Below, piece after piece: positions 36,975 to 48,450 of a DNA stretch of 64,000 bases. The translations under genes and the position numbers were made by a program. A model generated the notes under the pieces. It was not told where the DNA came from. It saw only the letters and a list, made by a program, of their open reading frames with translations, and did no database searches. This DNA comes from Siphonodentalium dalli. Taxonomy: Eukaryota > Mollusca > Scaphopoda > Gadilida > Siphonodentaliidae. The stretch is from assembly GCA_032622095.1 (NCBI GenBank), contig CP136066.1, positions 117,759,319 through 117,823,318 of the forward strand, written 5' to 3'. Positions within the stretch are counted from its first letter, which is position 1. Each line of letters begins with the position of its first letter.

Positions 36975-38065
36975 GTGTGTGTGATCCATCAACAATTTCT
37001 TTCAGCACGGGCTACAGGTCGTACCTTTGGTCGAATCATTATGAAATTTGTCATGGCTGTTAATATTGACATGTAGATGGGAACGAGTCATTTTGGGGTC
37101 ATTCGGCCAAAAAACATGGCCGCCAGCAGCCATGTTTGATTTTACTCTTTGCATGACTAAATCCTTTGGCACGGGCTACAGGTTATACCTTTGGTCAGAT
37201 CATTATGAGATTTGTCATGGCTGTTGACATTGACATGTAGATGGGAACGTGTCATTTTGGGGTCATTCGGCAAAAAAACATGGCTACCAGCGGCCATCTT
37301 GGATTTCAAAATTCAATCAATTAGCACGGACTACAGGTCGTATTGTTCGTCTGATCATGATGAAATTTGTCATGGATGTTAATATTGACATGTAGATGGG
37401 AACGAGTCATTTTGGGGTCATTTGGCCGAAAAACATGGCCGCCAACAGCCATATTGGATTTTACTCTTTGCATGACTAAATCATTTGGCACTGGCTACAG
37501 GTCGTAGCTTTAGTCGGATGATCATGAAATTTGTCATGGATGTTAACAATGACATGTAGATGGGAAAAGGTCATTTTGGGGTCATTCGGCCAAAAAATAT
37601 GTCTGCCAGCAGCCATCTTGGATTTTACTCTTTGCATGACTAAATCCTTTGGCACGGGCTACAGGTCCTACCTTTGGTCGGATCATTATGAAATTTGTCA
37701 CGGCTGTTGACATTGACATGTAGATGGGAACGAGTCATTTTGGGGTCATTCGGCCAAAGAATGTGGCCGCCAGCAGCCATCTTGTATTTTACTCTTTACA
37801 TGACTAAATCCTTTGACACAGGCTACAGGTCGTATCTTTTGTCGGATCATCATGAAATTTGTGATGGATGTTAACAATGACATGTAAATGGGAACGAGTC
37901 TTTTTGGGGTCATTCGGCAAAAAAACATGGCTGCCAGTGGCCATCTTGGATTTTACTCTTTGCATAATTAGACCTTTACACATTCCTAATCAATCCGTTG
38001 ACTAATTACACATGAAATTATTTTCTTTCCAAGTTGAGCTACAGTGTCATTTACACTTTCATTTT
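36975..38065 (+). mobile_element. Pearl/Helentron-like element, 6 core repeats
   Basis: Units are marked by GATGGGAACGAG-type words near 37078, 37239, 37400, 37560, 37727 and 37892 (period about 162 bp). The right end is AGTTGAGCTACAGTGTCATT followed by TACACTTTCATT. Monomers match those of 26518-30186 closely, mostly the A kind. It lacks the long left end, starting directly at CAACAATTTCTTTCAGCACGG. Confidence 0.8.
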
Positions 38066-38154
38066 CAAGTTAATTGTGATGTAAAATGACTTAGCCACTG
38101 CACTGTGTGTGTTTGATTAAGGATATATATTCTTGCAATATAACATCAGGCGGG

Positions 38155-38360
38155 TAACAGTATACACCTATTGACTGCCATGGGGTGGAATAGAGAGAAT
38201 TATTTACCCGAGGTGGTGTCGATCATTTGAAAAGAAAGTAGTACTATTGACCGAGGATGTAGGTCGAGGTCAATAGTCCTGCATGCTGTTCAGAAGACAC
38301 AAACGAGGGAAAATAGCTCTTGATGATCCACCCAAAGGTAATCAATAGGTGTATGCTATT
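38155..38360. mobile_element. Small inverted-repeat element
   Basis: ATACACCTATTGACTGCC...GGGGTGGA at 38155-38190 is repeated inversely (TCCACCC...GGTAATCAATAGGTGTAT) at 38327-38360, with several mismatches. Non-coding; family unknown. Confidence 0.5.
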
Positions 38361-38865
38361 ACTATTACTAACAGAGACCCCAAACAACTTTATATTATTA
38401 TGCACCCAACCCTCCAAAGGAGGATTCGAGGGTATAGAGTGGAGCCCTCTACTGTGCCACTGTTTGTGAGCACTTGGTTTCAAATATTTAAATCTTTCCG
38501 ACATTAAATTGTGTCTCCATTCTTACCCGAAATATGAATTGAATTTTACAATTCAATGGTTAAATTAATTCCACAATGTGCCACGAGAATGAACTGAATG
38601 AATAGAAGGAAAGCCAATCCCATCTCTAAAAAATTATTTTGGCTGGCATGATCAAGTTTTGTACTGAAAATTCTCATAATTTTAAAGGCCGACATAAAAA
38701 TGAAGCAGTGCAGTGTTTTGCAGAAAGCCGACTATGAAACCGGTCACCTGGGTGGTTCTACCATAAACGAGCAAAACACTCTCCCTGTATAGTTCTCACA
38801 AATACAGCATATTAGCTGAGACCATGGAGGTCGCACTCACCCGATAGATAGCTGGGCCTGTCTTC

Positions 38866-39010
38866 TTAATCTCTTCATTGCTAAATGATATCATGATGTC
38901 GTGTGCTGGGCCGTTAATTTTATGACATTTTTCTAATGGAAAAATAAAATGGGAATATCAGAAAAACCCTAAAACTCACTCCGTTGAAAGGCTAATATTT
39001 ACACACTATT
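38866..39010. mobile_element. Truncated relative of the 8945-9236 TTAA element
   Basis: TTAA then TCTCTTCATTGCTAAATGA and TCGTGTGCTGGGC match the left half of 8945-9236, with an extra segment inserted after GGGCCGTTAA. The right inverted end is not found, so the copy is truncated. Confidence 0.65.
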
Positions 39011-39350
39011 TAAAAAATGTTGTCATCAATAAATCCAGCATTCTGATTGGTCGGCGCCCACGTGGCTAGTTGCAGTTATTTCTCGGTGAATGCGCAACAC
39101 CTCATAACACCAAACTCATAACACCATCGATACGTCATTGGGTTTGGAAAGATGAATGCGTAATGTTTTGGGCGCATTTGGACTCGTGCAGGATTGACTT
39201 AATACATCACCGGGTTTCAATATGAAGAGAAATTGTTCCTATTAACTTTTGCCAAGGGTGCTATTGGCTATTTTGGGCTGATCTTGTCACGATACACTTT
39301 TCGATTTAAATACATTTACAAAAGTCGCTTTTTCGCTAAATGTATATATA

Positions 39351-39505
39351 AGGATTAACTGTCATGTGGACTATTTTTATGGAGATGTAACCGTGAGGTA
39401 AGTGGTCATAACTTGTATGTAAAACCCTTCGGGTTGTACACAAGTTATGACCACTTACCTCACGGTTACATCTCCATAAAAACAGTCCACATGACAGTTA
39501 ATCCT
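39351..39505. mobile_element. Near-perfect 155-bp hairpin, TA-flanked
   Basis: Arms 39351-39427 and 39431-39505 (about 75 bp each) pair with very few mismatches around CCC-TTC-GGG. Outer ends are AGGATTAACTGTCATGTGG and its inverse, with TA on both sides. It looks like a palindromic Tc1/mariner-type miniature element. If transcribed it would fold into a long RNA hairpin. Confidence 0.85.
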
Positions 39506-40356
39506 TATTTATCACTCACAATCCAGGGTACCATTCCAGATTCAGCCCAAAACTGCATGTGGCTATTCGCATATAAAGTTGACATTGGATTATTATTATT
39601 ATTTTGCATGTGTGTCAGAACTTGTAATGCTATGGGAGGAATTGCATAATTATGCAAACATGTTCTCCCAGTCCAAGGTCAGAGCCTCCGCTCACGGATG
39701 ATCTTGGTGGGGATCCCAACTGGAGTTTTCATGTTATGTTTCATGTTGATATACTGAACCTCTGTAATACTGTCAGACCGCATTATTAAATATCTGATGA
39801 TCTGTTAGTACTGAGGCAATATATTGAGACTCGATCATTATTGGCTACCATTGTTCTAGTAAATGGGCCAGTAATCAATAGCCTTTAGTGAGAATTATTT
39901 CCAGGTAAGACGCCATCCTGCCTATATTGTCTGAAAATCCTGCAATGCCATACTATGCTTAGATCTCAGTTTCACCACTGATGTTATTGAAAAGCTGCAT
40001 TTCCCCTGTTTGAACTACTATGCAGGCCTATTTCTAGCAGAAATTGGGTTCCCATATAAGCTATTGACTAATATTGTTCGAGTCAGGGAGATTTAAATTT
40101 CCAGTTCATGTTTGAATCAAAATATTTATTTCACATGATAACAGTTGTGTGCAAGACTGGTCCACTATAAGCCAATCGCCCACGTAAACACAGTCCTAGA
40201 CAATTTACTTCCGCGTGTGTTATGGTACAGCTGATAGTGATACCATTTGTGTATGTACAGTTTTACTGAAATTCTAAAATAGTACCTGTTAAATATTCGA
40301 GGTCATGTGGACAAGTATTAGCTCCATGAACTATATATAATGTAAAGTATTCAACA
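39506..40356. other. Non-coding interval
   Basis: No gene. A donor-like CCAGGTAAGA at about 39900 has no supporting acceptor or frame. Confidence 0.5.
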
Positions 40357-41144
40357 CAGGGGCGCTGGAAGAGGGGGGCAGAGAGGGCAGCTGACCCCCC
40401 TGCCCTTGACCAAGGGGGGCGAGCGGGGGCAGGACTTGCCCTTTTTCTGGAGACAGAAAATGGTTTTTGTGTGTTTAATCTCGTGTTTTTATAGCAAAAT
40501 GTGACTTTTTTGTCCAAATACCACCAACCCACCCCCGCGTCCAAATTTTTTTCCGTTTTCGGCAGTTTTTTTCCGACCATTTTTGACACCCACCCCCCTT
40601 TTAACACTAAAACAGAGATTTGCGGGGGGAAATTCACTGTAAACAGCTGTATATGAATTTCTGTGCATACTATTTGTCATGGATGTTAACATTGTCATGT
40701 AAATAGCAACAAGTTATTTTGGGGTCATTCGGTCAAAAAAAACATGGCTGCCAGCAGCCATCTTGGATTTCAAAATTCAATCCATTAGCATGGGCTACAG
40801 GCTATACTGTTTGTCTGATCATCATGAAATTTGTCATTTATGTTAATATTTACATATAGATTTGTTTTAAGCCAAACTCATTGCAAAAACAGTCAAAAAG
40901 ACTTGCAGGAAAAATATTTTTGAGTTGCGGAAAAAATTGTTTGTTGGTCCTATCGACCACCCACCCACCCCGGCATACGTGCCCGAAATTTTTTTTAATC
41001 CACCCCCTGTTAATATAGGGATTTTTGCCACAATGAATTTGTGGTTATTTTCCCGAGTTTGCGGAGAAAATGCCCTTTTTTGCGGAAAAGTGCCCTTTTT
41101 GTAGGCTCTGCCCCCCCTGCCCTTGGATGCTTCTGGCGCCCCTG
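40357..41144. mobile_element. hAT-type miniature element with captured 160-bp monomer
   Basis: Same ends as 32502-32876 (CAGGGGCGCTGGAAG / CTTCTGGCGCCCCTG). Flanking octamers are ATTCAACA (40349-40356) and ATTTAACA (41145-41152), 7 of 8 identical. The interior is longer because 40670-40865 is a fragment of the pearl-like monomer (GGCTGCCAGCAGCCATCTTG, GGGCTACAGG). This is flanked by extra GC-rich words (ACCCACCC) that share no sequence with the short copy. Confidence 0.88.
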
Positions 41145-42332
41145 ATTTAACATGAACAAAGTTATTCATCTGTAGCCAAGAAAGCATTCATTTGTCAAAT
41201 TTTTTTTGCAAAACAAAACCGGAAATAGCCGTTTTCTTTTTCCAAAAATAGGAATTAGTCGAAACGAAAGTTTCATTCCCATCAGGGAAAAACATCTAAT
41301 TTAGTACTGCAATCGACCTATTGATGATTGGTTGTACATTATACATATACCTCATTAGATCATTGAATCTCATGTGCCATATTCGCTTTTGAAAAGATGT
41401 GTTAAAAAGTTAAACGTGCCTGCATGTTCTTGGATACGATTTTGAGTCAGTCATTGACTCTGTCCGCACATTTATATTGTGCTTTGTAAAACTGGCGTTG
41501 TGTCTTGTAACTACACAACTTCTGATATCATTTTCATTGTCTTTGAGACTGAAGAAAAACCCTCATGAGAAGGCTGTTCCCGGGACTGGTCAAAATTGAC
41601 ACATTGGATGCCCGGTCTTAATAATGATATCACTATTTTATTGCCCTTAAATGAGAATCTGAATTACCGGCACATGTAGAAGCTTTCCTCTCACTGTTCA
41701 ATGTACCTCAGGCCCGACAAGACGTCACCAAGGATTGGTTACACCTAATGGTAACATTGATATCCGGCATTATGTAGACATGTGTCTGTTAAGGCCAACT
41801 GTCGTCTCACTATATATGGTGAGATGCAGCCACACATGTGCGTCCGAATTAGTCAAGACATTGTGTCGATAGAGAAGATATCACTAAATGTGAGTTTTCA
41901 GTGCATTTTGGTCTAACCCTGCCTCATGCACGATGAGGGTTTTCACCACAGAACCAAGACTCTTTTAAAGCAGTGTTTATAGGTGCATGTTCCTAACTAA
42001 CAGTAAGTGGCGACTGTTCTCAGTTAGAATAAACCAAGATAGCTACCTCTAATCATTCGTAATTAAGTGCATCGGCTTCGAACATTTGTATAAGAAAACC
42101 ACTGAAGGTAAAATCGTAGGTGCTTTTTTTTGCTGAATTTTGTTATTTATCAACTTGAAGCATTGCCTTTATTCGGCCTTTTCGCTGCGATTGGTTGTTC
42201 TGATACAAAATCAGGAGCTGATACAGATTTGGAGTTTTAACTCGAAAAGAGATTGTATTGTATCGCTCTTCTTCAGCTTTTATGTCAATATCAAAATCTC
42301 TCATGTCAGTGTTTTCAGGGATACTATTGTAT
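41145..42332. other. Non-coding interval
   Basis: No gene recognised. A small hairpin CTCACTATATATGGTGAG lies at about 41807. Confidence 0.5.
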
Positions 42333-42470
42333 CATAATCGTCTCGCTCTCCGTTGGCCTTTCACCACGATTTGAGCGTTGTTCCGATTCTACATCAGATT
42401 CATAATCTTCTCGCTCTTCGTCGGCCTTTCGCCACGATTTGAGCGTTCTGATTCTACATAAGATTCAGTT
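42333..42470 (+). repeat. 68-bp tandem repeat, 2 copies
   Basis: CATAATC(G/T)TCTCGCTCT recurs at 42333 and 42401, each with GGCCTTTC(A/G)CCACGATTTG and a CTGATTCTACAT-like end. Confidence 0.8.
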
Positions 42471-42959
42471 ACCTGTATCTAGGCCAAGAGGCACTAGCAA
42501 TGTGGACTGTCCCTTTTCTCCGTTAGAGTCTTCAAGGGAATGATTCTGCTGAGCTACCCGGCCCTTGCAAAAAGAAATCCGAGCTTTTTTAAAGAAGTTT
42601 GGGAATCCTAGGAATTCATAGGATTTCCAAGGTTTGAACCAAGCTTTTTGAATGTAAAAATTTACTCTTCAACAAAGTTTGGAAATCCTTGGTTGGAACC
42701 TTGGTAAAGCTTAGTAAAGCTTAGTAAAGCTAGGATCTAAGTTTTACCAAGCTTTACCAAGGTTGTCACATAAAGTGAAACCTTGGAAAAGCTTGGAAAA
42801 GCTTGGAAATCCTGGACTCAGTGTTGACCAACCTTGGTAAAGCTTTTAAAGTAAAGCTTGGATCTAATATTTACTAAGCTTTTCCAAGCTTTACCAAGGT
42901 TCTTACATGAAGTTTGAAAAGCTTGGAAATCCTTGGAAAAGCTTGGTAAAGCTTAGTTG

Positions 42960-43000
42960 TAGGTCACATGACTGGGTCACATGACTATGCAGACGTCACT
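42960..43000. promoter_or_regulatory. Promoter-like cluster: two E-boxes plus CRE-like site
   Basis: GTCACATGAC occurs at 42963-42972 and again at 42976-42985 (E-box of the USF/MITF/TFE type), followed by AGACGTCA at 42991-42998 (CRE-like). Clustering within 40 bp just upstream of a candidate donor-ended exon makes a promoter plausible. Both motifs are common, so this is inference. Confidence 0.35.
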
Positions 43001-43073
43001 GTTGTCTGTGGCAGCATTTTGAATTAACTGTTGCACGGAGTTTAAATCCATGTTTTATCACAACAATCTTCAG
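43001..43073 (+). other. Candidate non-coding first exon
   Basis: The segment ends in CTTCAG followed by a consensus donor GTAAGTT at 43074. It is short, lies directly after the promoter-like cluster, and could splice to the coding exon at 47249. The exon start is unknown, and the link is inferred from order and strand only. A second candidate first exon ends at 44638. Confidence 0.3.
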
Positions 43074-44190
43074 GTAAGTTATTGCTTGTGTGGCCCTAAT
43101 GTTTTCTATTTGACTCATAGAATATGGTTGTAGTGATATTTTTATTTATGATATTATGTTAACAATTATTTTACCATTTCCAAGAATAACCTTCAGGACC
43201 ACTATCTACCTTTTCATTCCAAAGGCTTGTCTCTATCATTATATATTCTCAGCTAATTTATCTAATTTAACTGTTTTATCACACTCCAAATACCTCAGAT
43301 CCATAAACATATACCTGTGAATATTATTCTATACATTTTTACAGGGTATAAGGTACCATTTATCTCAATCTAAATAGAATAACAAAATTCTGACTGAAAA
43401 GTGAACTTTGAATGAATAATATCATGAATGATTATATCGCATGGTTCATGACTGTTGTAAATTTCAAGAGATTGTATCATTAATGATGATAATATTGTCA
43501 AAGTTGAAGCCTTTGCAGTGTCATTAGAGATTTTCACCTTTTAAATACAAAACAATTGCAACCTTGGTAAAGCTTGGTAAAGCTGGGTTGCAACCTTGGC
43601 CAAGGTCATTTACAACCTTGGTAAAGCTTGGTAAAGTTAGGTTGGAGAGCTTGGTAAAGCTTGGAAAAGCTAGGCTGGAACCTTGGTAAAGCTTGGAAAA
43701 GCTGAGCTGGAACCTTGGTAAAGCTTGGAAAAGCTAGGCTGGAACCTTGGTAAAGATTGGAATAGCTAGGCTGGAACCTTGGTAAAGCTAGGTAAAGCTA
43801 GGCTGGAACCTTGGTAAAGCTAGGTACAGCTAGGCTGGAACCTTGGTAAAGCTTGGTAAAGCTAGGTAAAGCTAGGCTGGAACCTTGGTAAAGCTTGGTA
43901 AAGCTAGGTAAAGCTAGATTGGAAACCTTGGTAAAGCTTGGTAAAGTTATGATTAAGATTTTCCAAAGCTTGGAAATCCTTGGATAAGCTCGGTTTAATT
44001 TGCTGAGGTATTCCAAGGTTTTCAGAACTTGAAACGGGCCAATACCGCCCCAAGGATTTCCCAGCTTTTCCAAGGTCTCTAATCCTAGGATATCCTAGGA
44101 ATTCCAAGGAATTTTCCTAACTTTTCCAAGCTTTTATTCCTAGGATATCCTAGGAATTCCTTGGATATCCTAGGACTGCCTGAGCCCGAG

Positions 44191-45359
44191 AATAAGTCCG
44201 TGTCTAGTCTATACCATACTGACACTATAGCACTGGGAACTTTCTGTTCCTGTATCTTGATCATGATCAATAAGGTGCTGGAGCCAAAGTACTATAAGGT
44301 GCTGGAGCCAAAGTAGGCTATACTGCTCAGGGAATTTTCCGCAGACAAAGACAAAAATATCTGATAAATTGAGGACATACTCTATCCAAATTACGAGGCG
44401 TATAATCCTCATATAGTGTCGCTCACCAAGCTAGTGGCTTTAAATGTGAACAGAGTTAGTCATAAAATAGACGAATGATTAGAAACGATGTTGCTCTGAG
44501 GATGCAAAGAAGATAAACTGATTTACTTGGGGTATTCTGGTGGTGATGTCACATCAGTGGGTGATTGAAAAAGTCACACCGGAAAGGGAATGATGCGAGT
44601 TGAGAAGCGTTAAAGTGAAATATTCTGAGCGATATGAGGTAGGTTAATTTATGGAATAAAATTCCATAAATGTAACTAGTCTTTATACCACAAGGGTGTG
44701 CACTACAGTTTTTGTGTTACATTCAATAATTAATCACAATGCCAAATGAAACTACCATGCGCTGCATGGTGAAACATTACTTTGTGTGTTGCATGACCAA
44801 ATTATTATATTTTGGTCAGACAGTTGGATGTTGGATATGCAGAAAACCTGAACTTTAACGACATACCAAGCATTGGGTTTGACTTGCGTTGCAGTGACCA
44901 ATAAATCCTTCAGATTGATCTGTTTTAATGATCTGTACCTTTAAAGATACTAATTGTTAGTATCTTTACTTAATAATTAATTAGTACATATTAAATAATA
45001 CATATTTTCACTCCTATATGGTTATCCAATATGTTACTTTTGTCCTGGCATGTCTTGGAGTTGTGGACATTTTGACAGCCATTTCATGGCTGCGATTGTA
45101 TTATTTTCTGTCTGTGTCACTATATTCGCTCCTGTACTATAATTTCACACATACTTGTATAATTCCGATACCACAACATATCATATACTTACCTTCATAA
45201 TTTACGTCAGACCCCACCCCTTTTCATGGCACCATTGAACATTTTCCCCAAAATCGGATTTTGGATATGTTATACGCAAAAATCTCCTCTTTCCAATGAT
45301 ACCATGTTAAGAATGTTTTCCTTGTAGACCTTATATTTTCAAGCCAGACTAACAGGTCA
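44191..45359. other. Putative intron 1: tandem 25-mer and alternative first exon
   Basis: A unit with AAGGTGCTGGAGCCAAAGTA is doubled at 44270-44318. At 44580-44638 an ACCGGAAAGGG (ETS-like) precedes a short segment ending GATATGAG and donor GTAGGT at 44639. This is a possible alternative first exon, unproven. No other feature. Confidence 0.35.
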
Positions 45360-46120
45360 CCTCCCTCATACGATCATCACCAAACTTCAGATGAATCACC
45401 GGGTGGTCACCTCTAGATGGGAGTCATATATTTGTTCTGAATTTTTTTTTAAAACATGACCACCAGCAGCTATTTTGGATTTCAAATTTGAATCCATTGG
45501 CACACCCTGCAGCCTACATTTATTATGACCCTGGCCCTCCAAAGGAGTATTCAGGAGTATATAGTGGAGACCTCTGTCCATCTGTCCATCCTTCCCTACG
45601 TCCATCCTTAACAAACATTTCACAACACAGCTTAAGTATCGATAGTCCAATTTGGATGTTCTTTGGTATGCTGGTAGACCAGAATTGTGGAAAGGATCTC
45701 CACATATAGGTTTTGTCCGAACTTTATTTCCAGAGTTATGATCCTTTGATGGACTTAGTGTAAAATGCTTCCGTAACAAACATTATGCTATGGATGTCTT
45801 TATTATTGGATTTCGTTGTCCTGTGGCATGGTGATAGCACAGGATGTGGGAAAGGATATCCATATACTACGGGTTTCGTCCAATAATTTTTACCAGAGTT
45901 ACGGCCCTTGTTTAACTTGGAAATTTGTGAATTTGTGTCTGAAAGAACATTTCAGCTTGTAGCTCGGGTGTTAATTGTTGGATTTCATTGTCCTTTGGCA
46001 TGGTTATCGATTGCACAGGTTTGGTGGAAAGGATACCCACATACTACGGTTTTCTTCCAGAAATATTTCCAGAGTTATGGCCCTTGTTTGGCTTGGAAAT
46101 TTGTGAATTGAGGATTTGGT
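45360..46120 (+). repeat. Fragments of pearl-like and CCTCCAAAGGAG families
   Basis: 45360-45515 carries one degraded 160-bp-type unit (AGATGGGAG, CACCAGCAGC, CATTGGCACACCCTGCAG). From 45520 a different family follows (CTGGCCCTCCAAAGGAG, AGTTATGGCCCTTG, repeated three times). The second family is also seen at 38390-38460. Confidence 0.55.
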
Positions 46121-46121
46121 A

Positions 46122-46282
46122 CAGTAATGCTCTAATTAATCAACCTCTTAACCACAGCAGAATTATGGGTAACTTTTCAGGATTTAGTCGGAAATATGGC
46201 TTGTTGCCATTCATCGGAAAGCTCTCGGCGATTACCCATAATTCTGCTGTGGTTAAGAGGTCGATTAATTAGAGCATGACTG
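46122..46282. mobile_element. Tc1/mariner-type miniature element, 161 bp, TA target
   Basis: About 50-bp inverted repeats, CAGTAATGCTCTAATTAATC ... and the inverse ending GAGCATGACTG, lie between TA dinucleotides (46120-46121, 46283-46284). The inner part has CCTCTTAACCACAGCAGAAT. Only about 60 bp lie between the arms. Non-coding. Confidence 0.85.
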
Positions 46283-46284
46283 TA

Positions 46285-47248
46285 TATAGTGAAGGCTTTG
46301 TCTGTTCATCCTTCATTTTTTTTCCACTGTTATGGCCCTTTGCCAGAGAGGCCAGAGATATGACCTGAGGTTTATTTTGTCCGCACTTTTTTCCAGAGTT
46401 ATGGCCCTTTGCCTTAGTTATGACCCGGGGTTAAACTGAGAGATATGCCCCAATATTACTTCATTTTCTCTCTACATATAGCCAATATTGAGTGTACAAT
46501 TGGGAGGCATTGGCCACGCTTGGCATTGCCCTTGTTACTAGCAGAAGAGTTAAATGAGTAATAGGAGGGTTGTTCGTAACATGAGATTTCAGTTCATATT
46601 TGATATTCACTAAAGTTATAAGTGATTATCATTATCTCATCCAAAGATCAGGCAAAGTCTCACAGCAAAGTATTATAAAGTTCACACCAGTTCATACCAT
46701 TGGTTTTATCAATCCTGATGCAGTTTCAAAGGGAAGTTTGTTATTTCTGACCATGATGGGGAATTATGTAGTGCATTTCCCATTAAAATGATCTTGGCAC
46801 ACTCCAGCCACTATTATTATATAAACATCAAGGTGTTTATGTGGTAAATTATGCTTGAGGTGATGAGCATTGAAGTGCCAATGAAGTGCATCCCTGCTGG
46901 ATACTGTCTCTGAGGAACTATTAGGTCTTCTGAACTATGCATGCTCCACATCCTGTCTTTAATTGAAAGTCACCCCTGTGTGAGTTGCTTGGTGTGATAG
47001 TCATGTTGTCGCAGCTATGACAACAATTTATGTGAACTAAAAATCCTACTAGAAACTGTTAAACTAATGAACATAGTGATTTGACATATATTGGGCTATT
47101 AAAATTGAATGGAGAATCTCGGATCATGTTCCAAGAATTTTACATCATGCATCAAAAGTATTAAACAAAGTTATGTCAAACTCAGAGAATTAAAATTATC
47201 ACTTTAAATGGAAGTATAAAAAACTCTACCTGGTTTTTACTTCTACAG
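46285..47248. other. Non-coding; 3' part of putative intron 1
   Basis: Contains AGTTATGGCCCTTTGCC repeats to 46450, then unassigned sequence up to a polypyrimidine tract and TTCTACAG acceptor at 47241-47248. Confidence 0.5.
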
Positions 47249-47337
47249 ATAATTGGAGGGTGTCATGTGGAGGAAGGTCTCAGCTGTTCTGTTTGGTCTT
47301 ACTATTGGCTACTGGCTTATGGATGATTTCTCTCCTG
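47249..47337 (+). CDS. Coding exon: N terminus with signal peptide or signal anchor
   Basis: The exon lies between GTTTTTACTTCTACAG and donor GTAAGTATAA (47338). An ATG at 47265 with G at -3 opens a frame MWRKVSAVLFGLTIGYW, followed by LM and an acidic DDFSP. The first G of the next codon is the last exon base (phase 1). Features are a short basic start (R3, K4), a hydrophobic stretch from about residue 5 to 19, then acidic residues. This suits a cleaved signal peptide or a type II Golgi/ER membrane anchor. Both splice sites are close to consensus. The downstream 30-nt exons at 50306 and 55465 start in the matching phase. The rest of the gene is outside the window, so I do not name it. A chance ORF with such flanks is unlikely but not excluded. 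Confidence 0.65.
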
Positions 47338-47517
47338 GTAAGTATAAAATAACTTGTTAATATGTGTGCTATAATGACAGCGACTGGTTATTGGCATTTT
47401 ATATTATTAAAAAATTGATGTGCAGTCATACTGGTGGTGCCAGAGAACCTAACTGTTCTCTCACACTATTTAAAAATAAATTCAGTGCAACTCCTGAAAT
47501 TAATACCTGGTAGCTTT

Positions 47518-48450
47518 TTAGCTCACCTGAGATGAAGTCTCCAGTGGAGCTATAGTCATCACTCCTCGTCTGCCCATCCATCCATCCATCTGTTCATTGA
47601 CACTTGCTATCCAACACGAGTATTTTTTATCGGATCCTGTTCAAATTCAAACACCGCTCACCTGTATAGTTTTTCGTTTAGAAATGATTAACACTTTCCA
47701 TCCATACATGGTCATGTTCTATCCATTGCCATAACTTAAGTATTTTTTTGTCCCATTGTGTTCATATTTTATATGTATGTTTATGTTGACACACCCCTCA
47801 ATTGTATAGTTTTTGGTATCGATTGGTCAAACGATTTAGAAAATAATTAACCCTGCACACAAATGCTATCTGATGCATCTGAGTCAAACAGTTTTTAGCT
47901 CACCTGAGACGAAGTCTCCGGTGGAGCTATAGTCATCACTCCTCGTCCGTCGTCCGTCCGTCTGTCCGTCCGTCAACTTTTTAAAAAACATCTTCTCCTC
48001 TGAAACCATCATACCGAATTGGTTCATATTTGGTGTGGATGTTCCCTAGGTGACTCTCATTCAGATTTGTTCAAATGAGGTCACCAAGTCAAATAGTTTT
48101 GATGTCAGGACCATAACTATTTTTCCACATAGTAATTCTTAAAACGACTTCTTTTCTGAAGTTGTCGGGCCGAATGGGTTCATATTTGGTATGAGGGTAC
48201 CTTGGGTGACTGTGGTTCAGATTTGTTCAAATGAGGTCACTGGGTCAAATGTGGGTGGGGCTATGGACATAAATCTGAATTTAAAAAAAAAAAATTCAAT
48301 TTAACTTATTGCTCAATTTAACCCAAAAAAAAAAATATATACATATATTTTATTTTTAATAAATATTTTTTTTTTATTAAATAAAATATTTTATTTTTAA
48401 ATAAAATAAAAAAAAACTCATTAAATTTTTTAAGAACCTATGACATTACA
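47518..48450 (+). mobile_element. AGCTCACCTGA-headed elements (two heads)
   Basis: The head TTAGCTCACCTGAGA(T/C)GAAG, able to form a hairpin with CTCC(A/G)GTGGAGCT, occurs at 47518 and 47894 with CGTCCGTCCGTC-type words after it. The second is followed by two ~120-bp units with GATTTGTTCAAATGAGGTCAC, then a long A/T tract (48280-48420). Between the heads, 47595-47890 is a block repeated at 56895-57230. Non-coding intronic repeats. Confidence 0.65.

Larger units (their letters stand above)
42580..44190 (+). repeat. AAGCTTGGTAAAGC simple-repeat clusters around a unique centre
   Basis: Clusters at 42590-42955 and 43560-43965 consist of CTTGGTAAAGCTTGG(T/A)AAAGC units, with a 32-bp higher period in 43640-43800 (GGAACCTTGGTAAAGCTTGG). 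The outer borders carry palindromic CCTAGGAATTC (42607) and repeated CCTAGGATATCCTAGGAATT (about 44092 and 44142). The centre (42960-43560) is not repetitive and contains promoter-like motifs. Function unknown. Confidence 0.8.

Noticed and set aside
40263-40637. 124-codon minus-strand frame
   Set aside because: It lies across the end and interior of the hAT-type miniature element, whose shorter copy at 32502 does not keep this frame.
45018-45200. 60-codon hydrophobic frame resembling a membrane protein
   Set aside because: AT-rich random sequence readily gives hydrophobic frames; there are no splice signals, no homologue recognised and no repeat support.
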